Shown here piece after piece: positions 36,023 through 44,834 of a stretch of DNA of 64,000 bases. The translations under genes were made by a program, and so were the position numbers. The stretch is from a virus. A model generated the notes under the pieces. The model saw only the letters and a program-made list of their open reading frames with translations, was not told the origin of the DNA and did no database searches. The DNA lies in the IMG/VR virus record IMGVR_UViG_3300009182_000030, positions 41,872-105,871 of that record. One strand, given 5' to 3'. Numbering within the stretch: the first letter of the stretch is position 1; the number at the start of each line of letters is the position of its first letter.

Positions 36023-36051
36023 ATTATACCCTTTTTTTTATTATTAGTCAA
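36023..36051 (-). promoter_or_regulatory. early sigma70-type promoter
   Basis: GCTTGACT (-35 at 36046-36051), 17-bp spacer, TATAAT (36023-36028), overlapping the end of the dCMP deaminase gene. Confidence 0.85.
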
Positions 36052-36487
36052 GCACTTTCATTACTTCTATGTTACATTTTTTAAGAAATTCTATTCCCAA
36101 TTCATCGCGATACGAATTTCGATAATACACATTTCGAATTCCTGCTCCGTAAATTAGTTTAGAACAATGAATGCATGGAGCATGAGTACAAAACATAGTA
36201 GAGTTAACACCAGCTTCACCATCTCGGGCAAGTTTACTGATCGCATTTGCTTCCGCATGAATTACCTCTTCTTTCGTCTTACTAATGACGCCACTATCTT
36301 CGTTAGTTTCGACCAAATCAATGTACTCACATTCGTTGTCCCAACCTGCTGGTGTGCCGTTGTAGCCAATCGATATGACACGATTGTCTTTGACCACGAT
36401 TGCTCCGACTTTAAGTCGCTTGGCGTAGCTGAGTTTGGCGAACCTCTCAGCCATGTCCAAATACGCATCAATCCACTTTTTCTGCAC
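36044..36487 (-). CDS. dCMP deaminase
   Basis: The 147-residue protein has VIHAEANAI (zinc His and catalytic Glu, about 75-83) and THAPCIHCSKLI (zinc cysteines, about 102-113), the zinc-dependent deaminase signature. It would convert dCMP to dUMP for ThyX (51028) to make dTMP, in keeping with an AT-rich genome. It overlaps the next upstream gene by 20 bases. Confidence 0.9.
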   Translation of the reverse strand: MQKKWIDAYLDMAERFAKLSYAKRLKVGAIVVKDNRVISIGYNGTPAGWDNECEYIDLVETNEDSGVISKTKEEVIHAEANAISKLARDGEAGVNSTMFCTHAPCIHCSKLIYGAGIRNVYYRNSYRDELGIEFLKKCNIEVMKVLD

Positions 36488-36965
36488 TCTTCGCTACCTT
36501 TTTCGTTGTCGCTTTTTTTGCTGGTTCTGCTACCACCACACCTTCTGGCAAAACATCAGGGAAGTTTGCCTTAACAAATTCTGCTGTAATTTTTGGGTAA
36601 AGACTATCGATAACTTGATCTTTAACTGCGATTAGAATTTTCGCTTCTGATGGATGAATCGATTCAAGCAGTTGAACAAATAGTTGCTCGCGACGAAGAC
36701 GTTTCTTAACATCACTAAACTTAGTGAAAATGTAGAAACGACGTGCTTCATTCATCAGATGAACAGGTACCATACCCAATGGTTGTGCGGATGGTTTAAA
36801 TGGTGGCGCACCCTCTGGTAAATCGAAATGATACTCAACATCAAATGCACATTTCAATATAGTTTTAAAAGGAAAATTGTCTTTGTAATCAACAGCTTTT
36901 TTTGGATCCTTGTTAATTGCCTCAAAAATTTCTGGCAAGTAAGTTGGTTTGATATTTGTGCTCAT
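36468..36965 (-). CDS. DUF6433-like T4-like phage protein
   Basis: The 165-residue protein has LFVQLLESIHPSEAKILIA (about 95-113), matching a conserved T4-like family of unknown function (DUF6433, from memory). The C terminus is Lys/Ala rich and probably flexible. It is coupled to rnh. Confidence 0.7.
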   Translation of the reverse strand: MSTNIKPTYLPEIFEAINKDPKKAVDYKDNFPFKTILKCAFDVEYHFDLPEGAPPFKPSAQPLGMVPVHLMNEARRFYIFTKFSDVKKRLRREQLFVQLLESIHPSEAKILIAVKDQVIDSLYPKITAEFVKANFPDVLPEGVVVAEPAKKATTKKVAKSAEKVD

Positions 36966-37858
36966 TAGAACTCCTCAATTTCTTCTAGTAGTAAACGGCA
37001 ACGATGGTCCATAAGATATTTCATGGCTGTCATTTTGTCACCCTTTGGTGGATTATTTAGATAACATCCAATAATTGCATTTTGGATATTCTCTGGGATA
37101 AAATTAAAATCAACAAGCGTAGCATTGCGATGCCAGTTACGACGCTCTTCATCATTTTTACAAGCATTGAATCCATTCTCAATAAACTCTTGAAGACGTT
37201 TTGCGCTCACAGGTTTTTGTCGTTCGCCTGTCATAAACACATCATCTTTACTGAGAATATTTGGAATACCATCATCACCTGCCTTAACAATGTGAGTAAT
37301 AGTCTTTTCATGTAATTCTTTGTGTGTAGCTTTAATAAACTTTTTAGTATTCGGCGACCACTGTGTCACATTATCATATTTCTGAAGTTGTATAAAGTCA
37401 TGGTCAGATGAAAGAATTAGCATCTTCTGTGGTTCAGTAACCAAACCTTCTTCAACAAGTTGGTTTTCTTGAGACCATTTACATAATACTGCAACAATAT
37501 CATCTGCTTCTGCTTCATCAATATGCATAACACGATATGGGAAATACTCAGCAACATCCTGACGCATTGCATTCAATGTATCAAAGATAAGTGTCCAAGG
37601 TAAATCGCTTTTGTCACGTGCTTTCTTTCTACCAGCTTTATAATACTGGAAGAAATCTCTGCGCCAGTACTTACGTCCGTCACAACAAAGAACAATCTCA
37701 CCATATTCTTTACCGTATTTCTTTTTAAAAGATTTGATTGAAGACAGTGTTACGTGTCGAATCAAATTGATAACCTTGTCCTGATCTCCACTCTTCAAGT
37801 CTTGTTGAAAAGTTAAAATAGAAGCAAGGGCAACTTGCGAGTAGTCAATTAAAATCAT
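36965..37858 (-). CDS. rnh: T4 RNase H-like 5'-3' exonuclease
   Basis: The 297-residue protein has the flap/5' nuclease fold pattern: MILIDYSQVALA (first acidic residue), IVLCCDGRKYWRRDFFQYYK (about 55-75), DEAEADDIVAVL (about 114-125) and LILSSDHDFIQLQ-like SSDHDFIQLQ (about 148). T4 RNase H removes primers from lagging-strand fragments with gp32. Its start overlaps the next gene upstream closely. Confidence 0.9.
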   Translation of the reverse strand: MILIDYSQVALASILTFQQDLKSGDQDKVINLIRHVTLSSIKSFKKKYGKEYGEIVLCCDGRKYWRRDFFQYYKAGRKKARDKSDLPWTLIFDTLNAMRQDVAEYFPYRVMHIDEAEADDIVAVLCKWSQENQLVEEGLVTEPQKMLILSSDHDFIQLQKYDNVTQWSPNTKKFIKATHKELHEKTITHIVKAGDDGIPNILSKDDVFMTGERQKPVSAKRLQEFIENGFNACKNDEERRNWHRNATLVDFNFIPENIQNAIIGCYLNNPPKGDKMTAMKYLMDHRCRLLLEEIEEF

Positions 37859-37859
37859 A

Positions 37860-38963
37860 TCAATATACTTTCACGAGGATACATTCCTCATTAATTCTGC
37901 CATTCGGAGATGCTTCAGTTCCTTTGATTAGTTTATACGCAGCATTCATAGGACGCTTCGACATCGTCATCATAGGTTTCAACTGTTCCGCAGGTTTGCG
38001 TAGGGTTTTAGAACCAGATGTTTTCGTATCATAATTTAGAATAGACGTACCTTTGACAGTCAACATTCCACCTTCGATCGCACGATATACTTGGAGTTTA
38101 CGATACTTCGTATTATATACCCAAAGTTCATTAGAACCAACGATAGTCGGTGCGGAGATGGATTTGATTCCAAGTTCAGTATCTTCTTTCTTAAATTTCA
38201 AATTCTTGACAATCTCACCAGCAGGTTTTGCTTTACGAGCACGTGGTTTACGAACAGCAACTTTCTTGGCTTGTTCACAGTTACCGATGATCGTTTCAAT
38301 CAAACTGATAAATCGCTTCAACTGTGGCTTGGTAAAGTTTGAGTAACCTTCAACAAGTTGCTCATCATTACCTTCAAGCACTTCTTGTAGTTCAGCCAGC
38401 AATGGACGATAGAAATCCGCAAGCAGTTTAGCAACTGGTGTTGAGATACCATTCATAGAAATCTTAAAGTTGGCAGGACAACCAGACATAACGAATTCGT
38501 CAATCTGACCATCAATCTCGCCACCGATCTCTCGGCTCTTCTCTATGATACGATCCTGAATAGAAACAACAACAGCTGTCTTTGCTTGAACAACTTGTTT
38601 TACTGGTAGGGGTTTTTGTAGAATTTCTTGAACACGTGTAGTGATGTATTCTTCTTCTTTCTGCGATAGAAAAGAACCACGTGACTTCATGCGAAGTAGA
38701 ACACCAAGAGAATGAAATTCCCAATCTGATATTTCTTCGAAATGATCAACGATAGCAGTCTCTTTCAATTTCTTGAAGTAAGAGATTGCCCATGCTTTAC
38801 GTTGTTTGCTGTCTGCTTCGTTAGCATACCAGTTCAACGATTTACTAAGTTGAACCGAATATGCTTCGGAAGTTTCTGCACTGATAATTGGCTCATCGGT
38901 TTTGCCACTGGCACGATTGATGAGTTGTTGACGTTTGGTAGCTTGCGCTTCATTCATAGACAT
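37860..38963 (-). CDS. conserved T4-like phage protein beside rnh
   Basis: The 367-residue protein has no signature I can name. Its C-terminal half (about 245-365) contains LWVYNTKYRKLQVYRA and TLRKPAEQLKPM, a pattern I recall from T4-like aquatic phages. A basic stretch RKPRARKAKPAG near 236 could bind nucleic acid. AAGGAG lies upstream of the ATG, and a strong early promoter precedes it. Confidence 0.75.
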   Translation of the reverse strand: MSMNEAQATKRQQLINRASGKTDEPIISAETSEAYSVQLSKSLNWYANEADSKQRKAWAISYFKKLKETAIVDHFEEISDWEFHSLGVLLRMKSRGSFLSQKEEEYITTRVQEILQKPLPVKQVVQAKTAVVVSIQDRIIEKSREIGGEIDGQIDEFVMSGCPANFKISMNGISTPVAKLLADFYRPLLAELQEVLEGNDEQLVEGYSNFTKPQLKRFISLIETIIGNCEQAKKVAVRKPRARKAKPAGEIVKNLKFKKEDTELGIKSISAPTIVGSNELWVYNTKYRKLQVYRAIEGGMLTVKGTSILNYDTKTSGSKTLRKPAEQLKPMMTMSKRPMNAAYKLIKGTEASPNGRINEECILVKVY

Positions 38964-38985
38964 ATTTGTCTCCTTTCAAGTATAT

Positions 38986-39014
38986 ATTATACCTGAAAAT
39001 TGATTATTTGTCAA
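38986..39014 (-). promoter_or_regulatory. early sigma70-type promoter
   Basis: GCTTGACA (-35 at 39009-39014), 17-bp spacer ending CAGG, TATAAT (38986-38991), upstream of the rnh operon. Confidence 0.88.
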
Positions 39015-39017
39015 GCA

Positions 39018-39209
39018 TTATTTTGAAGAAAAAGACAACCCTTTACCACCGACTACAGCACCCAAAATCAAGGCAGCACACCAAGTATCGAACGAAATTG
39101 GGATCGCCAGAACTGGGAACAGGGCATTGAGAGACCAGATCGTTGCGATTGGTCCAAGGATAATAACAGCGAGTGCGAACAGTAGAATCAAGACGAGTTT
39201 CATTTTCAT
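39018..39209 (-). CDS. small inner-membrane protein
   Basis: The ATG at 39209 (MKMKLVLILLFALAVIIL) gives 63 residues with two membrane segments and IATIWSLNALF and VVGGKGLSF elements, common in small T4-like membrane proteins. Function unknown. Confidence 0.65.
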   Translation of the reverse strand: MKMKLVLILLFALAVIILGPIATIWSLNALFPVLAIPISFDTWCAALILGAVVGGKGLSFSSK

Positions 39210-39210
39210 T

Positions 39211-39444
39211 TTATTTACCTTTGATAATTGCCAATTTTTCACATGTAGAACGTGACTTGTCATTGTTTGATGTAATCTGTGTTGCACATGCTGCTGCCAC
39301 TGGATCAATACCACGCTCAATTGCTTTTGTTACAATCTCTTTTGTATTGTTACTATCAATCACATTGTAGTATGTCATACAACCAGAAACTGTAATAATC
39401 ACAGCACTAATCGCTGTTATAAAAATGCTTTCAAATTCAGACAT
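39211..39444 (-). CDS. small membrane/lipoprotein-like protein
   Basis: The ATG at 39444 follows AAGGAG. The 77-residue protein MSEFESIFITAISAVIITVS... has one membrane segment followed by GC, possibly a lipobox, and a hydrophilic tail with ERGIDPVAAACA. Function unknown. Confidence 0.65.
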   Translation of the reverse strand: MSEFESIFITAISAVIITVSGCMTYYNVIDSNNTKEIVTKAIERGIDPVAAACATQITSNNDKSRSTCEKLAIIKGK

Positions 39445-39898
39445 TTTTTTCTCCTTCAATTTTTTTGGCTTCTTCGACCAGCGTAACGCTGAGAGAATCT
39501 GCGTCAATAATGTTGTCATCATCTCCAAAAACAACTGGCTCAGGTGTTGGAGGATACTCAGAATCTTCTGACAATGAACATTCAAATTCTTTAATAGAAT
39601 CGAATCGGAAAGAACGCCAATCTTGTTTGTCCAAATCAAATACAGATATCGTCGCATCTGACGTACCTTTACCAGTACCTTTAGGATGTTTCTCTTGTGG
39701 GATATGTTCTTCATCTAGAGTGCACCTCATTACCCTTTCTTCGCCATTAATTTTAAAAAATGTAACCTGTACTTCAGCTATATGAAGCAAACCTTTGAAC
39801 CATTTTTTAAAGTTCGGATGATTCAATTCTTCCTTTGCTCTTTGCATTTCTTCTTTAGACAATACTTCTGTCGCTTGTACATCAATAATTTCACTCAT
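39437..39898 (-). CDS. WYL_2/SH3-like phage protein (DUF2693-like)
   Basis: The 153-residue protein has VQVTFFKINGEERVMRCTL (about 44-62) and TISVFDLDKQDWRSFRFDSI (about 83-102), matching the Sm-like beta-barrel phage family called WYL_2. The fold suggests nucleic-acid or protein binding, and the acidic C terminus may interact with partners. It overlaps neighbours on both sides. Confidence 0.7.
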   Translation of the reverse strand: MSEIIDVQATEVLSKEEMQRAKEELNHPNFKKWFKGLLHIAEVQVTFFKINGEERVMRCTLDEEHIPQEKHPKGTGKGTSDATISVFDLDKQDWRSFRFDSIKEFECSLSEDSEYPPTPEPVVFGDDDNIIDADSLSVTLVEEAKKIEGEKNV

Positions 39899-40223
39899 TA
39901 ACTTTCTCCTTAAATAATAATTCGGAACCTTCTGCTACTAGTGCTTTCTTACCAGGAAATCTTTTACTGAAGATAGAATTTATCTCAATTAAATCTTTGC
40001 CTTGACAAACAAATTCACTTGTGTGTTTGTCATACAAAAAGAACATTTCATTCTGTTTCTCTACAGTAACAACCATAATATGTTCTTTATAGAGTCTCTG
40101 CGCTTCAGCAAGGGACTCAGCAATTTCTTCACGTATTAGTTTCCTTGCCTGATGTTTTGCGTATAAATGAATAAACCAAAAAACATTAGCAATCAAAAAT
40201 AATAGAGTGAGAATTGTTTCCAT
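39891..40223 (-). CDS. membrane-anchored phage protein
   Basis: The ATG at 40223 overlaps the upstream stop (TGATG). The 110-residue protein has one N-terminal membrane segment (ILTLLFLIANVFWFIHLY) followed by a basic helix (KHQARKLIREEI) and a soluble domain. Function unknown. Confidence 0.65.
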   Translation of the reverse strand: METILTLLFLIANVFWFIHLYAKHQARKLIREEIAESLAEAQRLYKEHIMVVTVEKQNEMFFLYDKHTSEFVCQGKDLIEINSIFSKRFPGKKALVAEGSELLFKEKVNE

Positions 40224-40891
40224 CAAAACAGATCTCCTGTTGTGTCCTCTTCTTCATCAGGATAGTGTTTAACTTCCCATTTGAGAACTGCTAAATCTTG
40301 TTGCACCTCAGTGTCAATCCAACCTTCATTTCCACTGCAGTACCAATCAAGATAATCACCAGTACACAGAATATCAGCAACAAGACCGCCAGTTGATCTC
40401 CAGCTGTAGCTGATTACTTGACCATCTTTGTGTAGTTGATTGTTGCACAATGTAGAATAGAAACGCTTGCAATAATCTTTGCTAGTGCGCATCTTAAGTT
40501 TGATTGTTGTGCTATCTTGAATATCTCTAAACAAATTGATACGATTGTTATCTACATGGTCAGTGTCATCCTCAACAAAAGATTGTTGTTTTTCTTTCGC
40601 CTCAGCCATTTCTTGATAGAATTTTTCCATCCACTTTTCGCGATTACGAATTCCCAACTTAGATTTGATGACATCAAAGAAACTTAGAAATTGTTCAAAC
40701 TGCTCTTCTTCAAAAAACATTTCAGTTTTATTGAATTTCAGTTTACCTTCTTTGTCATGGCTTCCCAAAATAACATGTGTCAAACCATGACCAATCTCAA
40801 ATACATTTACGTAAGTGATTGTATCGCCATGATCGATTTCAAGGTGTTCGTGTAGGGTGTTATCAAGTTCAGATTGGAATTGATTTAGCAC
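40223..40891 (-). CDS. phage protein of unknown function
   Basis: The 222-residue protein probably starts with GTG at 40891, eight bases after AAGGAG. It is acidic with mixed alpha/beta character, and Cys residues (YCKRF, LCNN, ILCTGDYLDWYCSG) without clear zinc spacing. I recognise no family. Confidence 0.6.
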   Translation of the reverse strand: MLNQFQSELDNTLHEHLEIDHGDTITYVNVFEIGHGLTHVILGSHDKEGKLKFNKTEMFFEEEQFEQFLSFFDVIKSKLGIRNREKWMEKFYQEMAEAKEKQQSFVEDDTDHVDNNRINLFRDIQDSTTIKLKMRTSKDYCKRFYSTLCNNQLHKDGQVISYSWRSTGGLVADILCTGDYLDWYCSGNEGWIDTEVQQDLAVLKWEVKHYPDEEEDTTGDLF

Positions 40892-41018
40892 GATGTTTCT
40901 CCTTACGTTTATATTGCTTCTTACTTAACTCAACTCTTTGACGATATTTTGATGTGCGCAGATCTTTAGCAATCCAATTTCTTGGCTTACTTGACTGTAT
41001 AACCAGCGTGCATTCCAT
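40869..41018 (-). CDS. small basic phage protein
   Basis: The 49-residue ORF includes KPRNWIAKDLRTSKYRQRVE, a pattern common among small basic phage proteins. It overlaps the previous gene by 32 bases and the next by 23. The ATG at 41018 lacks a strong Shine-Dalgarno, so the start is uncertain. Confidence 0.6.
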   Translation of the reverse strand: MECTLVIQSSKPRNWIAKDLRTSKYRQRVELSKKQYKRKEKHRAKSIPI

Positions 41019-41172
41019 ACCCATCATCGTGTCCCTTTGCGTAATGAACAGAAGTCAGTGCTCTTAGAAACTCTGACAACTCCTTATATTTTACCTCGCC
41101 CAAGGTATTTTCGTCAAGTCCTAAAATCGAAACTATTTTAGAACAAGCATGATCAACCTCATGCGGATACAT
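40987..41172 (-). CDS. small early protein
   Basis: The start at 41172 (MYPHEVDHACSKIVSILGLD) overlaps the upstream gene. The 61-residue protein is helical and ends in GMHAGYTVK. Function unknown. Confidence 0.6.
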   Translation of the reverse strand: MYPHEVDHACSKIVSILGLDENTLGEVKYKELSEFLRALTSVHYAKGHDDGYGMHAGYTVK

Positions 41173-41383
41173 CTTCTTTTTCTCTCTTGAATGATTGACG
41201 CTTTGCTGCTTCTTCAGACAGCTGAGCACTAATCATCGCACGTTTAAATGCAGATCTATCTTCTTCAGATTTAAACTTACCCAAAGCAAGATATCGTTTT
41301 GTTTGTTTATGCATTTTAAAATTCTTATCTGGCTTCAATTCGAAGGGGATATAAACTTCATGTGTTTTTTGTTTCTTTGCCAT
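41159..41383 (-). CDS. small charged early protein
   Basis: The 74-residue protein MAKKQKTHEVYIPFELKPDK... is highly charged with a long helix. It follows a well-placed AAGGAAAATT. Function unknown. Confidence 0.65.
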   Translation of the reverse strand: MAKKQKTHEVYIPFELKPDKNFKMHKQTKRYLALGKFKSEEDRSAFKRAMISAQLSEEAAKRQSFKREKEDVSA

Positions 41384-41391
41384 AATTTTCC

Positions 41392-41679
41392 TTATGTTAA
41401 CATTCTAATTAAACCTACCATATCAATTGTTGTTAGCAAGAGATAGTTAGCCAGCATCCCAAAAGATTTCCTAGTATAAGCGCACCAAGCATAGATTGCA
41501 CAACCAGTAATCCAGACAGGATAAAGAGCAAGTAATGGAGGATTCGGTACTGTGATCGCCATTGTAAGAGAGCAAAAAATGCTGATAGCCCAAGCAAGCA
41601 ACTCGAGAACGAAACGAAAACGATTTGAAGTCCAGTCATCTTTAATCCATCCCCATGTATTTAATAGTATATCATTCAT
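41392..41679 (-). CDS. three-span membrane protein of T4-like phages
   Basis: The 95-residue protein has WGWIKDDWTSNRFRF then three membrane segments with VPNPPLLALYPVWITGC and SFGMLANYLLL. It recalls PnuC-like nicotinamide riboside transporters in part but is shorter. Function uncertain. Confidence 0.65.
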   Translation of the reverse strand: MNDILLNTWGWIKDDWTSNRFRFVLELLAWAISIFCSLTMAITVPNPPLLALYPVWITGCAIYAWCAYTRKSFGMLANYLLLTTIDMVGLIRMLT

Positions 41680-42007
41680 ATTTCATTTCTAGCCAGTTAG
41701 TTTTTTCTGGTAGAACCTCCATTATAATTTGTTTGTCTTGCATTCTTTTGATAAAATCTTCAAGAATACCTTTACCGTACATATTTGTACCATAAACATC
41801 TTTATGACATTCGTAGACAGAACCAGACCAACCCTCAAAAGAATATACGTTTCCCTCAAGAGTAACATTGGTAATTCCGCTATTCATTTTCCATGAATCA
41901 GCACCAGCCCATCCACCAAACCAACAAGCGAAAACTTTATGGATTGGTGGTGAGTTTGGTGCAGTAATTTTAACAACTACCCATCTATCTGGTCTGTATT
42001 CGCTCAT
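41672..42007 (-). CDS. conserved phage protein, unknown
   Basis: The 111-residue protein contains DRWVVVKI, WFGGWAGADSWKMNSGIT and GWSGSVYECHKDVYG, which I recognise as a conserved phage pattern without known function. It overlaps the phosphoesterase gene by ATGA. Confidence 0.7.
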   Translation of the reverse strand: MSEYRPDRWVVVKITAPNSPPIHKVFACWFGGWAGADSWKMNSGITNVTLEGNVYSFEGWSGSVYECHKDVYGTNMYGKGILEDFIKRMQDKQIIMEVLPEKTNWLEMKYE

Positions 42008-42876
42008 ACTTCTACCACCTTCAATTTAAAATTATCAGCAATTTCTTCGTAACCATGATAACCACGTGGATTACAAACAACACGTGTCTCACCAATCATA
42101 TAATCAAACAACTCATGCGTATGCCCATGAGTCCACAATTTAATCTGTGGGCGATCAAGAATAAACTCACTCAAGTCGCTATGATATCCACCATTCATTT
42201 CTCTATCATCTTTATACTTAGGATGACAACTAGCATGCGATGGAGTGTGGTGACCAACAACAACAAACTTCTTATCATGTTTCTCAGCGACAACTGTTTT
42301 GATAAACTCAAGCATTTCCTTGTGATCATCAACAGCATCTTGTGGACTAAACTTAGCAACACGTGTTCTGAATGTTGGTTTATCTGGATTATCAGGATCG
42401 TCAAAGGTTTTGTATGTTACTTCACGATTACTATTATCAACACAGCGGAAGTCGTTCATCATACGTGTAATCATATGAAGAGTCAACGGATCCTCTTTAT
42501 TCATATCAGTCCATAATGTTCCACCAATAAATGTTATATCATCAACAATATATGTTTCTTTATCTAAGATGTGTAGATTAGTAAGATACTCAAGTCGTTT
42601 CTTAACATCAGAGATTGTGTATTTAAAGTCGCCATGATAATGCTCATGATTGCCAACAATATAAATTACATGCGGAAATCGAGCAGAGCATTCTTGAAAG
42701 AATGTGTGATACCTTGAAGACTTACCGAAGTCAACAATCCCATATGAATCATGATCCATCAAATCACGAATAACACAGATATCACCAGATAAAATTAACA
42801 CATCAATATCGCCTGGATTTTCCAGCGATAGTTTTGAAAACTCTAAGTGAAGATCTGAGCAAATTGCTATTTTCAT
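42004..42876 (-). CDS. calcineurin-like metallophosphoesterase
   Basis: The 290-residue protein has SDLHLEFS (about 7-14), LSGDIC (about 29), VGNHEHYH (about 73), VVGHHTPS (about 206) and THGHTHE (about 249), the full two-metal site. It is the third phosphoesterase of the window and is unlike the others in spacing. The GGTLWTDM segment is common in phage/bacterial members acting on small molecules. Substrate unknown. Confidence 0.87.
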   Translation of the reverse strand: MKIAICSDLHLEFSKLSLENPGDIDVLILSGDICVIRDLMDHDSYGIVDFGKSSRYHTFFQECSARFPHVIYIVGNHEHYHGDFKYTISDVKKRLEYLTNLHILDKETYIVDDITFIGGTLWTDMNKEDPLTLHMITRMMNDFRCVDNSNREVTYKTFDDPDNPDKPTFRTRVAKFSPQDAVDDHKEMLEFIKTVVAEKHDKKFVVVGHHTPSHASCHPKYKDDREMNGGYHSDLSEFILDRPQIKLWTHGHTHELFDYMIGETRVVCNPRGYHGYEEIADNFKLKVVEV

Positions 42877-42878
42877 AT

Positions 42879-43220
42879 CTAACCCCTTCGCATTCTTGCG
42901 ATTTCCTTTGCTTCATCATCACTAAAGATGGGTACAGCATTTGATTTATGTAACGTACCGATACCAATCATTTTGGTACCAGTATAAACTTTTCCTGTTA
43001 TTGGCTTAGTTGCAGTGCCAAGACCGCTGTTGAGACTAGGATAGTGCTTAGTGTGTCTCCGTAATACATCAGATTTTGGTGGACTGTAAACTTCAAATCG
43101 ATCAGTTTTCTTTTCATCTTTAACATCATATTTCCTTTTCAGTTTTTCCCATGACTCTGCTGCCAGCATCGCTTGACGCTTGTGCTCGGCAGATTTGTAT
43201 TTAACCTTTTGTTTACGCAT
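42879..43220 (-). CDS. conserved phage protein (LHKSNAVPIF family)
   Basis: The 113-residue protein has LRRHTKHYPSLNSGLGTATK and MIGIGTLHKSNAVPIFS, a pattern present in many phages. The N terminus is basic. Function unknown. It follows the promoter at 43226-43254. Confidence 0.8.
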   Translation of the reverse strand: MRKQKVKYKSAEHKRQAMLAAESWEKLKRKYDVKDEKKTDRFEVYSPPKSDVLRRHTKHYPSLNSGLGTATKPITGKVYTGTKMIGIGTLHKSNAVPIFSDDEAKEIARMRRG

Positions 43221-43225
43221 AAGTA

Positions 43226-43254
43226 ATTATACCTCAGATAAGATTAAAAGTCAA
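43226..43254 (-). promoter_or_regulatory. early sigma70-type promoter
   Basis: GCTTGACT (-35 at 43249-43254), 17-bp spacer ending GAGG, TATAAT (43226-43231). Confidence 0.85.
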
Positions 43255-43260
43255 GCATTT

Positions 43261-43401
43261 TTACAGAAAATTATCGCCGTAAACTTCTTTTAAAGCAGTC
43301 TGAAGTTTTAACGCAGAAAGACAGATTTCAAAAGTCTCTCCTTCTACGGAAAGGTCTCCTAATTTTTCTAAAAATTCGGCTAATTCAGAATCCGTAAACA
43401 T
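43261..43401 (-). CDS. small acidic early protein
   Basis: AGGAG precedes the ATG at 43401 (MFTDSELAEFLEKLGDLSVE). The 46-residue protein lies alone between two early promoters. Function unknown. Confidence 0.6.
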   Translation of the reverse strand: MFTDSELAEFLEKLGDLSVEGETFEICLSALKLQTALKEVYGDNFL

Positions 43402-43423
43402 AAGTTCTCCTGTTGAAAACTTT

Positions 43424-43452
43424 ATTATACTCCGAATTCGTTTAAATGTCAA
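43424..43452 (-). promoter_or_regulatory. early sigma70-type promoter
   Basis: TTGACA (43447-43452), 17-bp spacer ending CGGAG, TATAAT (43424-43429). Confidence 0.85.
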
Positions 43453-43463
43453 TACCCCAAAAT

Positions 43464-43487
43464 GAAAAACCCTACCAGTGGTAGGGT
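43464..43487 (-). terminator. intrinsic terminator after membrane coiled-coil gene
   Basis: ACCCTACC-ACT-GGTAGGGT followed by TTTTC on the minus strand, 22 bases beyond the stop at 43509 and just ahead of the next promoter. Confidence 0.85.
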
Positions 43488-43508
43488 CTTTTGGAGCCAA
43501 GGCAGTGC

Positions 43509-44834
43509 TTATCTAAATTCGGTTCTCGAATCAGGCATTACAACATTCGTTGGTTTTGGTGCTTCCGAATTTATATGGACATGGGAATCTTCTTTCTTCT
43601 CATCAAAAGGATCTTTTGGGTTGAAGTCAGAATTTAATTGTTCTGGGTCAAGTTGAAAAGTTGTTTCTGGTTCTTCGTTAACATACAACATTGGTTCATT
43701 TGTGTTATCTGTTTTTGAAAAATATTCTTTGACAACTTTCTTAAATTCCTCAGGCACTTCTTTCGGTGGCTCAGGAATTAACCATGTGTCTTTTGCTGGT
43801 TCTTCAACTGCAACTGTTTCAACTTTTTGTTCAGTTTGTAGTTGGTTAAGAGAATCAACAATTTGACTCCAGTATTTATTTTGATCGTCCTCAGTTTCCT
43901 CATCACTTTGTTCTTCATCCGTCTCATCTTGTTCCTTTAATTCAGTTGTTGTTTCATAATACCATGAAGGACTTACAGATTCTTCAGGACGTACCATCGG
44001 AAATGGGAAAGTAGGTAAATGCGAATCTTCCTCTTCCTCATCAGCTTCCGCTGGTTCATCAACTACTTTAATTTGTTCATCTTCAGGTTTTCTGTTTAGC
44101 ATTTCTCTATTTGCTGCAATCAACATCAACACAGCCATAGGATCAAAAACAAAAACAATCAGAAGAATAACGATACGAACTGATTTCTCTAGAATAGTAT
44201 CGTCAAGAACATCTCCGTAGATTAACGCTGCGATGTATTTGATCGGACCGACTTCGGCTTCGACTTTGCGGAGTTCGCTCGCGACTGGGGCACGCTCTTC
44301 GTTGTACTTGGCGATTTTGGCTTGCGAGGTTTGGATTTCGTTGAGGAGACTGTTTCTTTCTTTGGCTTGACTTCTACGGATGGCGACGGAGCGATCGGCT
44401 CCACGATCATCTGTGGTTCTTGCGAGGGTTTGGTCAACTTGTGAATCCAGTTGAGAAATTGCTTTACGAGCTGCATCGACATTATCCTTTTCTGTTTTAA
44501 TTTTCTCGTTGAGAATTGCTATCTTAGATGCCACATCTCCAGTTGGAACTGCTTGGTCTAAGTGCGCTTTACTTAGGTATCCGAAAATACCCATGCTTGT
44601 TAGTAGCATTAGGATGACAAGTGCCGATGTGAAGTAAGTCTTCAATAACATCGGTGCTGTCTTCCAATTTCTATATAGCCATGATGCAGAAACCAATTTA
44701 CTTGCTTCTAAAATTGATCCCATCACAGCGATAGGAATAACTGCTGTTGAGAAAATAGCAATCAATCCCATCACAGAATAATACGCTGCTACTGCGGACA
44801 ATGCAAAACCGCATGTAAATAGTAGGTATATCAT
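43509..44834 (-). CDS. T4-like membrane protein with central coiled coil
   Basis: The 441-residue protein has four membrane segments in its first 90 residues or so (FALSAVAAYYSVMGLIAIF and following), a coiled coil (about 98-195), a further membrane segment near 225-240 (VRIVILLIVFVFDPMAVLML) and an acidic, disordered C terminus. EASKLVSASWLYRNWK is a pattern I recall from T4-like aquatic phages. It may anchor a phage complex to the host membrane; function unknown. Confidence 0.75.
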   Translation of the reverse strand: MIYLLFTCGFALSAVAAYYSVMGLIAIFSTAVIPIAVMGSILEASKLVSASWLYRNWKTAPMLLKTYFTSALVILMLLTSMGIFGYLSKAHLDQAVPTGDVASKIAILNEKIKTEKDNVDAARKAISQLDSQVDQTLARTTDDRGADRSVAIRRSQAKERNSLLNEIQTSQAKIAKYNEERAPVASELRKVEAEVGPIKYIAALIYGDVLDDTILEKSVRIVILLIVFVFDPMAVLMLIAANREMLNRKPEDEQIKVVDEPAEADEEEEDSHLPTFPFPMVRPEESVSPSWYYETTTELKEQDETDEEQSDEETEDDQNKYWSQIVDSLNQLQTEQKVETVAVEEPAKDTWLIPEPPKEVPEEFKKVVKEYFSKTDNTNEPMLYVNEEPETTFQLDPEQLNSDFNPKDPFDEKKEDSHVHINSEAPKPTNVVMPDSRTEFR